A stretch of DNA of 64,000 bases from the NCBI GenBank assembly GCA_964620125.1, contig CAZUGQ010000015.1, forward strand, positions 3,337 through 67,336, given 5' to 3'. The notes beneath the pieces are model-generated. The model saw only the letters and a list, made by a program, of their open reading frames with translations, was not told the DNA's origin and did not search any database. Position 1 is the stretch's first letter. Each line of letters begins with the position of its first letter. This document shows positions 45,064-54,608 of the stretch, piece by piece. A program made the translations under genes and the position numbers. The stretch is from OLB6 sp964620125. GTDB lineage: Bacteria > Bacteroidota > Ignavibacteria > Kapaibacteriales > Kapaibacteriaceae.

Positions 45064-45965
45064 GTGCGTCCAGTTAGAACGGCTCTGGCTACGTAGCCTG
45101 CTATCTGTGGGTTCTCCTTCAAACGCCGGGTTGAGTACCCATACCAATCTTCGCCGAAGGGAACATAGATGCACACCGGATGTGCAGCCGCCAACAGCCG
45201 ATCACGTTCGTCTTCTCGAACACCCATGAGCATCTGGAACTGGTACTGTTCGCTCGTCAACGACTTTTGAGCAATCAGGTGTTCGGCATCGGCAATAAGA
45301 GCAGAGTCGTGCGTGGCAATGCGAACCTTGGATCCACCATCAATCAACATTCGCAGAAGGTGCTTGTAGCTGCCACGAATCTCTTCTGGATTCTTGAAGG
45401 CAACATCTTCTGCTTCAACGTATATCCCTTTGCACAGGCGTACATCTGGTTGGAAGTCCAACAGCTCCTTCACATCATTCTCTGAACGACGCAGATATGC
45501 CTGGATTACGATGCCGAGGTTGTTGTATCCGAGTTCCCGTAAGCGGCGGTAAAACTCAAGTGTGATGGATGTGTACGGAGTATTCTCCATGTCCATCCGA
45601 ACAAACACATCCAATTCGGCTGCGCGATCCAACAATGACCGAAGATTGTTAAATGCAAAGTCGCGATCTACATCAAGCCCTATGGATGTAAGCTTCACAC
45701 TCAGGTAAGCCTGCAACCGATGCTGGTGTATCGCCTCGATCACCTGCCTGCTCATCTCCGTTTCCGAAGTTGCTCTCTCGCGCGTTTCGGTAAACTCACC
45801 AAGCACATCGATCGTTGCCGTAGCACCAATCGTGTGCAGGTTCTGCGTAGTACGAATGGCATCAGAAAGCGAAGGCCCAGCGATATACCGCTGGGCCACA
45901 CGTTTTACGATTCCTTTTGGTACGATGGGCAAGGATGCCACAACGAACTTGTTGAAGAGGCTCAT
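45060..45965 (-). CDS. Proline dehydrogenase
   Basis: 301 residues from the ATG at 45965; the longer frame upstream is not protein-like. Monofunctional PutA-type ProDH barrel: LSVKLTSIGLDVDRDFAF, VRMDMENTPYTSITLEFY, RLCKGIYVEAEDVAFKNPEE, RIATHDSALIADAEHL and the C-terminal VPFGEDWYGYSTRRLKENP that binds proline carboxylate. It oxidises proline to pyrroline-5-carboxylate with FAD, feeding electrons to the respiratory chain. Same strand as the metallopeptidase gene (20 bases upstream) that could supply peptides. Confidence 0.93.
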   Translation of the reverse strand: MSLFNKFVVASLPIVPKGIVKRVAQRYIAGPSLSDAIRTTQNLHTIGATATIDVLGEFTETRERATSETEMSRQVIEAIHQHRLQAYLSVKLTSIGLDVDRDFAFNNLRSLLDRAAELDVFVRMDMENTPYTSITLEFYRRLRELGYNNLGIVIQAYLRRSENDVKELLDFQPDVRLCKGIYVEAEDVAFKNPEEIRGSYKHLLRMLIDGGSKVRIATHDSALIADAEHLIAQKSLTSEQYQFQMLMGVREDERDRLLAAAHPVCIYVPFGEDWYGYSTRRLKENPQIAGYVARAVLTGRT

Positions 45966-45984
45966 TGCTCTACTCTCGATATCG

Positions 45985-48552
45985 TCAGCGTACAATGCGC
46001 AGTGTGGTTGATGCCGAACGGTCACCACCTCGCACCACAAGCTGATATGCTCCACTTGGTAGAGATTCCACCGGCACATTCAGCGATGTTGTTCCAGAGC
46101 CAGAAACAACAATACCTTGTATCAACGTATTGGAGCTTCCGCTTGCGTCAACAACATCAATATCAAGAACACTACCTTCAGCATGGTTGATCAGCACGGT
46201 TACATCGGATGATGCCGGGTTTGGGGTTACAGCCGCGATAGCGAACCCATTGGCGGAGATACCCTCGTTCACGGAGGTTACTTGCGTGCACTCCTTCACC
46301 GTTAGTTCATTGCGTGTTGCCAGCACTTGATCGTTGGCAACATTCGAAACGCGGAGCTGAACCTTTGTTCCAGCAGCAATCTGCCCAAGGTTTGAACTGC
46401 GCGAGAAGATTTCCCACTGATTCAACGGCACTGTTAGTGGCTGAAGCGCATTCCGCCAGGTGGTTCCCCCGTCCGTACTGTACTGAATACGAATCCGTTC
46501 GATGAAATCACCAGACCATCGATACTGATTGTCGAAGTTGTTGCACAGATCAGCACCCTCCATGGGAAGCAGCAGCTCAAATCGCGGAGTGCCGATAGCA
46601 AACACTTCACTAACGTCATCTACACTGCTATTGGTTGCGGCGGAAACACGAATCCTGGCTTGTTCGGTTTCTATGGACGGCACAGTCCAATCAAACGTGG
46701 TGCCCGATTGGTTTGCTGCGATTTGTTCCCAGTTGCTGCCATTGTCGGGTGAGAAGTACACATTCACATTGCCAACGCTATTGTCCTTGCTCCAACGAAT
46801 TTGAAACGTTGTGCCTTTCCCAATTCGCTCGCCACCAATGGGCTGCGATACACTCAGCGGAACACGTATGGTATAGGCAGCCAGTGAAACATTGTTTACT
46901 TCTGCGTTGCTTGCATCACTGATGCGAATCCACAGGTTAGTTGTGTTGATGGTTGGAAGCACCCAGGCATACGTCTTGTCGGCAGCATTCAAGCCACTGG
47001 CGATAGGCGTCCAGTCTCCGCTTCCGGTTAGACTGTATTCTAGATTCACCATGCTAACGGCAGCAGATACCCATTTAATCGTCATTGTTGCGCCACCTGC
47101 CCAGTTTTCCGGACCTCTGGGTTCCGTGATTCGCACGGTTGGTGCCGTTACGGGCTTCATGCAGGAAGCATCAACCCACGTGCGCATCCGTTCAGCCACG
47201 CGTGTGCCAAACGTAAGTGGAGTGCTCGAGCCATTCACCAGGTGGCAGTAGCTCATGATCGTCCCTGGTCGAACCCGGCGCAACGATGGGTCGGAATAAC
47301 AAGCGTCCGTGTTGTCTCCTTGTAGCTGGCATGTATCTACTGGCGGACTCCAGAAACAGTTATGTGTGTGTGGTGCACCAACATTATGGCCGATTTCGTG
47401 CGCTGCAACGAATACGTCCCAAACAAAGGCATTCCGATCGGCTGCTGCACCCGGTATCTGGGTATTCGCGCGGAGGTCTAGAGTACTCACGCCATACGCG
47501 CCGCGGTGGTCAGTCACACACAAACGGCTGCCTGCCTGTCCGCCATAGGCAATTCCACCAACATACATCCCCTGCACGGCACGCTTAATGGTATAGAGGT
47601 GGGCAACAGTCCGGTCAACATTGTCATAGCCTGATGACCAAACTTGACTGAACTCATCCAACAGGTCACCGGGAGAAGCACCGTCATAGAAGAAGCCAGA
47701 TGGTTCCTCCATGGTAAACATTTCTAAATACCCGATGTACATGTGAGCGCCAACCTCTTCTTCGTACACCTGCGACATGGAAGCTACAATCTTTGCAAAG
47801 TGCTGTGCTACTTGCTCCTCGTTCAAGCCCTGCGCCCCAAGTGCACTGTCAACATCCTCCCGCAATACCAATGCAAGCTTGAGTTCCTTCAGCTGCAGGT
47901 TCTGACTGCTCTCGCCGTTCTTAACGGACGATGGCATAAGCATGCTGGTTACGGCATCTTTCTCATCAAACGGTAGCTCATCTGCTCCGCACAGAAAACT
48001 TGCAAGTGCTGCAGGGAGTGCAGCAACGGCCTCCGACTGGAACACGTGTGGCGTTGCCTCGTGCTGGGCACGATACTCAGGCGCCCGACCTACCACCGTG
48101 CGCGAACCATCGGTATGCGTGATAAAGCCCGTAAGCTCTCCCTGGCAGTAGTGGATTGAGGCCTTCGAGCCAGGCTGACCATCCACAACACCCTTATACG
48201 AAAAGATTGGACGCACCTTCAGCGGCACCTTACCCTGTTTTGTGGCAACAACAAACTGGGTGTTGGCGTCGAACACCGGTCTGCATAACTCGAGTTTGAG
48301 TGTACCCGTAGCTCCCGGCGGAAGTGGAACGTTCGTAACCGTAATCGTCTGATTCCCGCTCGCAAACAAAGCATCAGCGACGTCATGCTGGAGCATGAAC
48401 GGTTTCATGAATTCGTGAACCTGTGCATGTTCATCGTTCTTCGCTGCTGCAATCGGCGTCATGAACTGCCGAAAGTCAATGGTGTTGTGTGTTCCCGCTG
48501 CAACGCTAAACGAAGTGGCAATCAGAAACAGAACGGTGACAACGTACTTCAT
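45985..48552 (-). CDS. Secreted zinc metallopeptidase with T9SS sorting domain
   Basis: 855 residues. Signal peptide MKYVVTVLFLIATSFSVAAG, a ~200-residue propeptide-like domain, then a reprolysin/M12B-type catalytic domain: zinc site VAAHEIGHNVGAPHTHNC and Met-turn GTIMSYCH. Three Ig/fibronectin-like domains follow (for example YTIRVPLSVSQPIGGERIG). The last ~80 residues are a type A T9SS sorting domain (AAVTPNPASSDVTVLINHAE, LPSGAYQLVVRGGDRSASTT). It should be exported through the outer membrane by T9SS and anchored or released. Confidence 0.92.
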   Translation of the reverse strand: MKYVVTVLFLIATSFSVAAGTHNTIDFRQFMTPIAAAKNDEHAQVHEFMKPFMLQHDVADALFASGNQTITVTNVPLPPGATGTLKLELCRPVFDANTQFVVATKQGKVPLKVRPIFSYKGVVDGQPGSKASIHYCQGELTGFITHTDGSRTVVGRAPEYRAQHEATPHVFQSEAVAALPAALASFLCGADELPFDEKDAVTSMLMPSSVKNGESSQNLQLKELKLALVLREDVDSALGAQGLNEEQVAQHFAKIVASMSQVYEEEVGAHMYIGYLEMFTMEEPSGFFYDGASPGDLLDEFSQVWSSGYDNVDRTVAHLYTIKRAVQGMYVGGIAYGGQAGSRLCVTDHRGAYGVSTLDLRANTQIPGAAADRNAFVWDVFVAAHEIGHNVGAPHTHNCFWSPPVDTCQLQGDNTDACYSDPSLRRVRPGTIMSYCHLVNGSSTPLTFGTRVAERMRTWVDASCMKPVTAPTVRITEPRGPENWAGGATMTIKWVSAAVSMVNLEYSLTGSGDWTPIASGLNAADKTYAWVLPTINTTNLWIRISDASNAEVNNVSLAAYTIRVPLSVSQPIGGERIGKGTTFQIRWSKDNSVGNVNVYFSPDNGSNWEQIAANQSGTTFDWTVPSIETEQARIRVSAATNSSVDDVSEVFAIGTPRFELLLPMEGADLCNNFDNQYRWSGDFIERIRIQYSTDGGTTWRNALQPLTVPLNQWEIFSRSSNLGQIAAGTKVQLRVSNVANDQVLATRNELTVKECTQVTSVNEGISANGFAIAAVTPNPASSDVTVLINHAEGSVLDIDVVDASGSSNTLIQGIVVSGSGTTSLNVPVESLPSGAYQLVVRGGDRSASTTLRIVR

Positions 48553-48613
48553 CCTAAGGGTTCCATGGTTGAGTGAGCATAAAAGTTACGGAATGGACGG
48601 CTCCCGTCCGGTG

Positions 48614-49231
48614 TTAGCGAAGTCGCTTCTGAAGCTCTTGCACGATAACTGCATGAATGAGGTCGCGGTCCTGAACTCCATCCACTACAACAAACCTCCG
48701 TGGATCCATTTCGGCAATAGTCAGGTAACCTTGGCGGACCTTGTCAAAAAACGCCCTTCCACTCCGTTCCATTCGGTCGGGTTCCGCTGGCGTGGCGTGA
48801 AAATGCATGCGGAGTTGGGCTTCGTCGTATGGTACGTCAATAAAGAACGTCACGTCTGGCATGACTGATCGGGTTGCAAGCCTGTTACACAATGCAACGG
48901 CTTCAAGGTCAAGTCCCCGCCCATACCCCTGATACGCTGTGGTACTATCCACATATCGATCACACAACACTAATGACCCCTGCGCAAGTGCAGGCTCAAT
49001 GACTTTTTCCACGAGTTGCGATCGTGCTGCCGAAAACAAGAGGAGCTCCGCCGTTGGCGTTATCGTCTGCCGATTACTCAGGAGTATTTCTCGAATACTC
49101 TCCGATAACATGGTGGCTCCCGGCTCTCGTACACTTATAACGTGTCTGCCAGACGTTTCCAGCCATTCTCTCAACATGGTAAGCTGAGTGCTCTTACCAC
49201 TGCCGTCAATTCCTTCAAACGAGATGAACAT
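48614..49231 (-). CDS. tmk: Thymidylate kinase
   Basis: 205 residues from the ATG at 49231. P-loop FEGIDGSGKSTQLTMLREWL, the DR-Y motif LVLCDRYVDSTTAYQGYGRG, and a Lid region following TFFIDVPYDEAQLRMH. It phosphorylates dTMP. It begins 13 bases after rsmI; an AGCCCCCT octamer lies exactly in that short spacer (49239-49246). Confidence 0.95.
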   Translation of the reverse strand: MFISFEGIDGSGKSTQLTMLREWLETSGRHVISVREPGATMLSESIREILLSNRQTITPTAELLLFSAARSQLVEKVIEPALAQGSLVLCDRYVDSTTAYQGYGRGLDLEAVALCNRLATRSVMPDVTFFIDVPYDEAQLRMHFHATPAEPDRMERSGRAFFDKVRQGYLTIAEMDPRRFVVVDGVQDRDLIHAVIVQELQKRLR

Positions 49232-49244
49232 GGCTTGTAGGGGG

Positions 49245-49922
49245 CTATGGTGCTTCGGCACCGTGAACGAGCACTATACACTCACCTTTTACTCCACCTC
49301 GTTTGCCGATAACACCGTGTATCTCGGCAACCGTTCCACGAAGGTACTCTTCATGCAGCTTACTAATCTCCCTAGCAACAACAACCTGTCGGTCGGCACC
49401 CGCAATGGCAGCAATCTCCTCTAGCAAACGCTCAAGTCTGTGTGGACTTTCGTACATCACGCATGTCTCTCTTCGCTCAAGTAGTGCTCGAAGAAAGGTT
49501 TGCCGTCCCTTTTTTTGTGGTGGGAAGCCCGCAAAGTAGAATGCATCGGATGGTAGCCCCGAGGCGGCCAACGCTGTTATGGCGGCCGATGGTCCGGGGA
49601 GGGCCGTCACGGCACAGCCGGCATCGATACACGCACGAACCAACCGGAAGCCGGGATCACTTATACCCGGCATGCCCGCATCGCTTACCAAGGCAACGGT
49701 TTCTCCCGATGTAATCCTCCGAACAACTTCAACGGCTCGGACTTGCTCATTGTGCTCATGGCTACTTAATAGCTTGCGTGGTGCAATACCGTAGTGTTTG
49801 AGCAGTTGTCCGGTTACGCGGGTGTCTTCGCACACAATCACGTCAGCACGCTGTAGCACTTCTAGTGCCCGCCTTGTTACGTCGTGCAGATTGCCAACGG
49901 GAGTGGGTACAAGCACTAGCAC
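49245..49922 (-). CDS. rsmI: 16S rRNA (cytidine-2'-O)-methyltransferase RsmI
   Basis: 225 residues. The GTG at 49922 is preferred: GGAGA lies 6-7 bases upstream and it opens the family start VLVLVPTPVGNLHDVTRRAL. Other motifs: VIVCEDTRVTGQLLKHYGI, SSHEHNE, ALVSDAGMPGISDPG, TALPGPSAAITALAASGL and FAGFPPQKKGRQ. It 2'-O-methylates C1402 in 16S rRNA with SAM. The start overlaps the tadA stop. Confidence 0.95.
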   Translation of the reverse strand: MLVLVPTPVGNLHDVTRRALEVLQRADVIVCEDTRVTGQLLKHYGIAPRKLLSSHEHNEQVRAVEVVRRITSGETVALVSDAGMPGISDPGFRLVRACIDAGCAVTALPGPSAAITALAASGLPSDAFYFAGFPPQKKGRQTFLRALLERRETCVMYESPHRLERLLEEIAAIAGADRQVVVAREISKLHEEYLRGTVAEIHGVIGKRGGVKGECIVLVHGAEAP

Positions 49923-50380
49923 CGACGTTCTCCAAAGAAGTCTTGCATCACGGCAGCACACTCACGCTCGAGAATGCCACTTCGTACGATACACTGGTGG
50001 TTGCTGCGAGGATCATCTAGCAACTCATATCTCGAGCGAGCTGCACCGGTCTTGGGTTCACTGGCCCCGTACACCACCGTGTACAAACGCGCAAGCACCA
50101 AGGCACCGGCACACATTACACAAGGCTCCAGTGTAACGTATGCGGTAGCCCCCTCCAAAAACTTCTCGCCCACAGTTGCTACGGCGTCGGCGATGGCAAC
50201 AATCTCTGCATGCTGCGTAGGATTTGCCGTAGCCTGAATACGATTAGCTCCGCGGCCTATGATGCCGTGGTCTTGCACAATCACGCACCCAACAGGCACT
50301 TCACCACGCATGGCTGCTTGCTGGGCTAACGAGAGTGCTTCGCGCATGAAGTGTTCGTGACGACGTTGAACGTCGGACAT
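49916..50380 (-). CDS. tadA: tRNA-specific adenosine deaminase
   Basis: 154 residues. Zinc deaminase motifs: THAEIVAI type sequence TQHAEIVAIADAV (His, catalytic Glu) and TLEPCVMCAGALVLARL (two Cys ligands). N-terminal FMREALSLAQQAAMRGEVPV is typical. It converts the wobble adenosine of tRNA-Arg(ACG) to inosine. Overlaps rsmI, and begins 3 bases after the PorD-like gene stop. Confidence 0.94.
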   Translation of the reverse strand: MSDVQRRHEHFMREALSLAQQAAMRGEVPVGCVIVQDHGIIGRGANRIQATANPTQHAEIVAIADAVATVGEKFLEGATAYVTLEPCVMCAGALVLARLYTVVYGASEPKTGAARSRYELLDDPRSNHQCIVRSGILERECAAVMQDFFGERRC

Positions 50381-50383
50381 CTC

Positions 50384-51286
50384 TCAATGCCCTTCGCGGG
50401 CTGCCTCGTACATCTGCGTGTTACCAGGATCCAGCGAGATGAGCAAACTCCACGCTGGAGAGTTCCGAATACCACGAAACATGTCGGCTAGCTCACCTGC
50501 TTTTGCGTCGAAGAAGGCCTGCATGAGTACGGACCTGTTGGATACATACGAGCGCTTGAAGTCGCTTATGTCCTGCAAGGTCTGCACCATCATCTGCCGC
50601 CCCTTGTCCTTGTCGTACGCATACTCATCAACTGCGCCGTGATAATCATAGATGAGCCGTCGGAACTGCTGATAGCGCGGGTCGGTGAGGTCCGTAATCA
50701 GTGCCATGCGGGTGAACTCGCCGGGCTGGAAGTCAGACCTGAACTGGCTGATACCACGGGCATTGCCAAGCTGAGCAATCTGCTTGGCATCGGTGTACAC
50801 GTTGTCGCCACCCAGATCGGAGTAGGTGTCCAAGTCCAAACCAATGGCAATGAGCATGTAAAAGTCCAGCAGACTGGAGAACTCCTCGTACCGCATGGAC
50901 TGAAAGGAGAGGGACGGACTAAACGTGTACGGGAACTGCCATTCACTATCGTACACACGCAACAATGGTGCTCCCGTGTTTGGCTCGCCATCCACGAGTC
51001 GCTGACTCACTACCGTAAGCCTGGCTTGGTAGATGTTGCCTGTTTTTCCTGTTAAGAAAATGGTAACTGTTACGGGAATGCGCGGGCCCTCCCAGTCACC
51101 ACGTGTGTAGCGCTGATTGTTCAGGTAGGCGCGCACGTCCGCCTCCATGGTGCGCACATCCACCTTGTCGTCAATCTGAAGCTGCGTCATGTCCACGATA
51201 ACCGTGGCTTGCAACTCCTGTGCAACCGTCACACTTGCGTGGCCCACGCACACTAACAAACAGGCCATGAATAACCGAAGTACCAT
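50384..51286 (-). CDS. PorD-like (DUF4835) periplasmic protein, T9SS-associated
   Basis: 300 residues. Signal peptide MVLRLFMACLLVCVGHASV. The mature part has the DUF4835 pattern: ELQATVIVDMTQLQ, VDVRTMEADVRAYLNNQRYT, ARLTVVSQRLVDG, LLRVYDSEWQFPYTFSPSL, SLLDFYMLIAIGLDLDTYSD and a C-terminal NTQMYEAAREGH. This family includes PorD, linked to the Por secretion system (T9SS) in Bacteroidota. It fits the T9SS cargo proteins encoded nearby. No other T9SS core gene is in the window. Confidence 0.85.
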   Translation of the reverse strand: MVLRLFMACLLVCVGHASVTVAQELQATVIVDMTQLQIDDKVDVRTMEADVRAYLNNQRYTRGDWEGPRIPVTVTIFLTGKTGNIYQARLTVVSQRLVDGEPNTGAPLLRVYDSEWQFPYTFSPSLSFQSMRYEEFSSLLDFYMLIAIGLDLDTYSDLGGDNVYTDAKQIAQLGNARGISQFRSDFQPGEFTRMALITDLTDPRYQQFRRLIYDYHGAVDEYAYDKDKGRQMMVQTLQDISDFKRSYVSNRSVLMQAFFDAKAGELADMFRGIRNSPAWSLLISLDPGNTQMYEAAREGH

Positions 51287-52070
51287 ACGTCACCAGGGGG
51301 TTCGAAACGTCACGAACATACGGACGCATAACGTCACCTTCTTGTTGGCAGCTCTGATGTCTGCCATCACCACTCACAGCCAGCCTCTGTTTCCGGCATC
51401 CGTGTCGGGTGGCACCGCCCTCACTGCAATCGATGCCCTCCACTGCAGCACCCTTGCTCCTTCCATGGCGGCAGTTACCATTGCACCAGCCCCCTACGGA
51501 ATTGTTGCCTTAACACGGTGCATACTGGCCGTGCCTGCCTTGGATGGACTTCTCATTGTGGAAGGGGGCTCTGGCGGTGGGTGGACGGACGTAGGCATCC
51601 ACGGGCTACATGGCTTTGGGGTTACCTCGGGGTTCGAGGTCGGCGTACAGGGAACGGCGCGGTGGACCACAGCCAGCAACTTCACTTCCAATTTCTCTGC
51701 TGGAGTGGCTCTGCAGGCTACCATTCACTTGGACAGCACATGGACGCTGGCCCTAGCCACCGATGATGTTGTAAAGTTCAGCACTTGGAGCGGTCCACCC
51801 GATCGTGCGATTCGTGTTGGTGCTGGATGGTCCGGACCATGTGCCGTGACCGCCGATGTTCGATTACAGCCACACAAGGGGATGAGTGTGTTGCTAGCTG
51901 CACGCATGCCTTTGGAGGAGGTATGTACGTTCCGTGCATCGTTGAGCACCGAACCCCTGGGTGTCCAAGCAGCCTTGCGCCTTGCCGTACCCAACGTGCT
52001 GCCGATAACGTTGTCTTTGACCAGCGTTCTGCACACAGGGTTTTCGGCCTCCATGATTGTGGAGTGGTGA
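51267..52070 (+). CDS. Outer-membrane-like protein of unknown function
   Basis: About 267 residues if started at ATG 51267; the start is uncertain. A signal-like segment (VTFLLAALMSAITTHSQ) precedes a compact body of alternating strands (VGVQGTARWTTASNFTSNFS, IHLDSTWTLALATDDVV, AVTADVRLQPHKGMSVLLAA) and a terminal aromatic residue (IVEW), typical of small barrels. Its stop overlaps the start of the next gene (TGATG), so the two are coupled and probably act together. Two AGGGGGCT-family octamers lie within it, 68 bases apart. Confidence 0.65.
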   Translation: MNNRSTIRHQGVRNVTNIRTHNVTFLLAALMSAITTHSQPLFPASVSGGTALTAIDALHCSTLAPSMAAVTIAPAPYGIVALTRCILAVPALDGLLIVEGGSGGGWTDVGIHGLHGFGVTSGFEVGVQGTARWTTASNFTSNFSAGVALQATIHLDSTWTLALATDDVVKFSTWSGPPDRAIRVGAGWSGPCAVTADVRLQPHKGMSVLLAARMPLEEVCTFRASLSTEPLGVQAALRLAVPNVLPITLSLTSVLHTGFSASMIVEW

Positions 52071-53881
52071 TGGACGTTTGCATTGCTCATACCCTGCCGG
52101 AACACCAGCGCACTGTTCGGTTCGGTGCAGTACTTCTTGTTGCGCTGTGCCTTTTGCAACAGCAGCACCTTGTGGCACAACTGGATGATGTTGCCGATGA
52201 CTCCTATGCAACACCACAGTTCGATGCCATCGAGCGATTTCGGGAAGACCCTTTGTGTTTGCCATGCATCACACCAACAGAGCTTACCATTATACCTGGA
52301 TTCGGACGCACTACTGTATCAAGAATACTTAAGGCCGTGGAGGCAGGAGTGCCAACACTCGAGGCTATTGCCGATACAGCATGCCTGAGCATCGATCAGC
52401 GAGTGTTGCTATTACTGTGTACATCGCTGAATTGCTCATGTGCACCACGCCTACAGAATGTTCGCACCCGGATTCGTGGATCTGTCGCTGATGGTTCTAT
52501 GCCTGATGTAACTGCACGAATTGATGTTGCAACGGACCTAGGAAGAACCGGTGCCGTGTTTCGGCGCAATGCTGCTGGCGATGTATCAGGTGGCTGGCTA
52601 CTTCTTGATACACCATTAGCTTCCATTGCCCTTGGCGATGTGAGTGTAGGAAGTGGTCTCGGTCTGGTACAAGGGGGGGGTGGAGGATTCGGACGCACCA
52701 TACTAGGTCGGCTTAGTGCTGCCGACGTTACACCAAGATTACGTCCGTGGACGAGCACGTATCGGGATGGCTCGCAGCGTGGCATTGGCATCATCCTGCA
52801 TCCTACACTCAATTCGAGCTCAGCACACGTGCTAGGTTCCTGGTCTCGTACAGATGTAGGTACCCGCACTGAGCACCAGGCTAACGCCTCCTTGATGGCA
52901 ACCATAGACGCGGTCACGGCTGGATTAACGATGCAGCATCTGGCCTACAACGGAAGAACCGAGAGCACTTCCATGCAAACCGTACCACAGTCGAACAGAA
53001 CTCTTCTTTCAGCCGTGGCCGATTTTTCCGGACCTGTGCGGCAGCTTACAGCGGAATGTGCTATTGATGACAGCATGCGGACGGCATTCACCATCGTGGG
53101 CAGCACTGTATTCCATGGCACACACCTTTTAGCGGGCGTGCGATGGGCACATCCTTCGATACGTAACCCGTATGCCTCGCCTGTGAGCTCGCTCAGCTCG
53201 CTTGGCAACGAAGCCGGTATCTGCCTAGGCTTACGGCTGCGAGGTACACAGCACTTGTATGTAGAAGGAATGGTTGACGTGCACAGCATCCTTAGTCGCA
53301 GCTACGGCCGACCCTTACCGTCATACGGTATGGACGTTGTGCTTGATGGACTGTTCAGGTTCAATCGAACGATGGAGCTTTCCTGGAGGCTACGGTACGA
53401 GGCTGACGACGAAGGTTGGAAACCACCTGAATCCGCAGCCATCCTCCTGCAGCAGCGGCATCGAGCCACTACCAGAGCGCACATGGTGGCCCAGGTTGCG
53501 CCAACACTCCGACTTGCTGGCAGACTAGATATCCGCAATGTGTGGTATCAGTACCAAGCAGAAAACGAGCTTGGGGTTGTGGCATATACTGACGTGATGT
53601 GGACGCCACATCATTCAATTCGATTTAGTGCAAGGGTTACGGCTTTCCAAGCCCCCTCCATCGAGAGTGCTGCCTATACCATGGAAACACCGCTTGTTGG
53701 GCTACCACGTACTGTAGCCGGAACAGGCAATGGCACACGACTCATGGCAACGTGTCGGTACACACCTTCTTCGTGGTGTGCTGTGAGTGTAGCCTACACG
53801 GAGCAACAGCGCCGATACGAACCAACCATTCGCTGGGGCGCCCTGCAGGTGGAGCTGTTCTACGTGAACAATGCTCGGTAG
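52070..53881 (+). CDS. Helix-hairpin-helix domain outer-membrane barrel protein
   Basis: 603 residues from the ATG in the preceding stop. Signal peptide (FGAVLLVALCLLQQQHLVAQ), then ~60 residues with a ComEA/PsbU-like helix-hairpin-helix pattern (PTELTIIPGFGRTTVSRILK), then ~450 residues of amphipathic strands (TARIDVATDLGRTGAVFRRN, WSRTDVGTRTEHQANASLM, VQVELFY-like end) that look like a large barrel or DUF-type porin. Four Cys cluster near residues 110-125 (LLLCTSLNCSCAP). A periplasmic HhH next to a barrel is unusual and suggests contact with DNA or a peptidoglycan/protein partner. Its end overlaps the convergent C26 gene by 22 bases. Confidence 0.75.
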   Translation: MDVCIAHTLPEHQRTVRFGAVLLVALCLLQQQHLVAQLDDVADDSYATPQFDAIERFREDPLCLPCITPTELTIIPGFGRTTVSRILKAVEAGVPTLEAIADTACLSIDQRVLLLLCTSLNCSCAPRLQNVRTRIRGSVADGSMPDVTARIDVATDLGRTGAVFRRNAAGDVSGGWLLLDTPLASIALGDVSVGSGLGLVQGGGGGFGRTILGRLSAADVTPRLRPWTSTYRDGSQRGIGIILHPTLNSSSAHVLGSWSRTDVGTRTEHQANASLMATIDAVTAGLTMQHLAYNGRTESTSMQTVPQSNRTLLSAVADFSGPVRQLTAECAIDDSMRTAFTIVGSTVFHGTHLLAGVRWAHPSIRNPYASPVSSLSSLGNEAGICLGLRLRGTQHLYVEGMVDVHSILSRSYGRPLPSYGMDVVLDGLFRFNRTMELSWRLRYEADDEGWKPPESAAILLQQRHRATTRAHMVAQVAPTLRLAGRLDIRNVWYQYQAENELGVVAYTDVMWTPHHSIRFSARVTAFQAPSIESAAYTMETPLVGLPRTVAGTGNGTRLMATCRYTPSSWCAVSVAYTEQQRRYEPTIRWGALQVELFYVNNAR

Positions 53882-54603
53882 GCAGCAACCTCGTGCAAGA
53901 AGTGTTTGGCTATTGGCAATGAAAGCGGGTTCTCCCATTCCAGTCGTTCAGGGTGCCACTGCACAGCCAGTAGAAACGGCTTACCGCCTAAGGCGGCATC
54001 GCCCCATTCAAAGGCCTCGATCATGCCATCAGGTGCGTAGGCCGACGGTGCAAACAGATTGCCCAGCCGTTCAACGCCTTGATGATGCGCACTGTTGATT
54101 GTGCCCTGAGTAACTCTGCAGATGCGAACGATAAGGCTACCCGGCTCTACATCAAGGTCATGCCGACTATCATTCTCACCCAAACGACGGTGTTCTATCG
54201 AAGTCTGCTGGTCATCAGCAGATACCGGCTGGAATTGCGTTGGAATGTCGGCAAAGAGCGTTCCCCCATAGGCAACGTTCAGTAGCTGTGCTCCCCTGCA
54301 AATTGCCAGCACGGGAATGTTCATCTCAATAGCAGATTTGGCAAGGGCAAACTCCTGTTCATCACGCTCTACGTCGATACCCATGCAGAGACTGGCCTGC
54401 TCCGACTTGCCGTACCGGCCTGGCTCGATATCCGGACCTCCCGTGAGTACAAGGCCCGTTGCTGTAGACAGAGCTACCACCGCATCATCCGCCTTTACAC
54501 CCGTGAGGTCTACAACCTCCACGTCTTCGTTCGCAGCCTTAAGCCACGCACCATACAACGCATACTTTTCGCTGCCCGACGCTTTGCTGATGGCAATTTT
54601 CAT
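53860..54603 (-). CDS. Class I glutamine amidotransferase-like hydrolase (peptidase C26)
   Basis: 247 residues. Gamma-glutamyl-gamma-aminobutyrate hydrolase (PuuD) layout: LVLTGGPDIEPGRYG, nucleophile in PVLAICRGAQLLNVAYGG, SAHHQGVERLG, and the His-Glu pair in AVQWHPERLEW. It would hydrolyse a gamma-glutamyl amide. It starts 5 bases after lpxK on the same strand; its 3' end overlaps the barrel gene on the other strand. Confidence 0.88.
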   Translation of the reverse strand: MKIAISKASGSEKYALYGAWLKAANEDVEVVDLTGVKADDAVVALSTATGLVLTGGPDIEPGRYGKSEQASLCMGIDVERDEQEFALAKSAIEMNIPVLAICRGAQLLNVAYGGTLFADIPTQFQPVSADDQQTSIEHRRLGENDSRHDLDVEPGSLIVRICRVTQGTINSAHHQGVERLGNLFAPSAYAPDGMIEAFEWGDAALGGKPFLLAVQWHPERLEWENPLSLPIAKHFLHEVAAYRALFT

Positions 54604-54608
54604 CTGAT

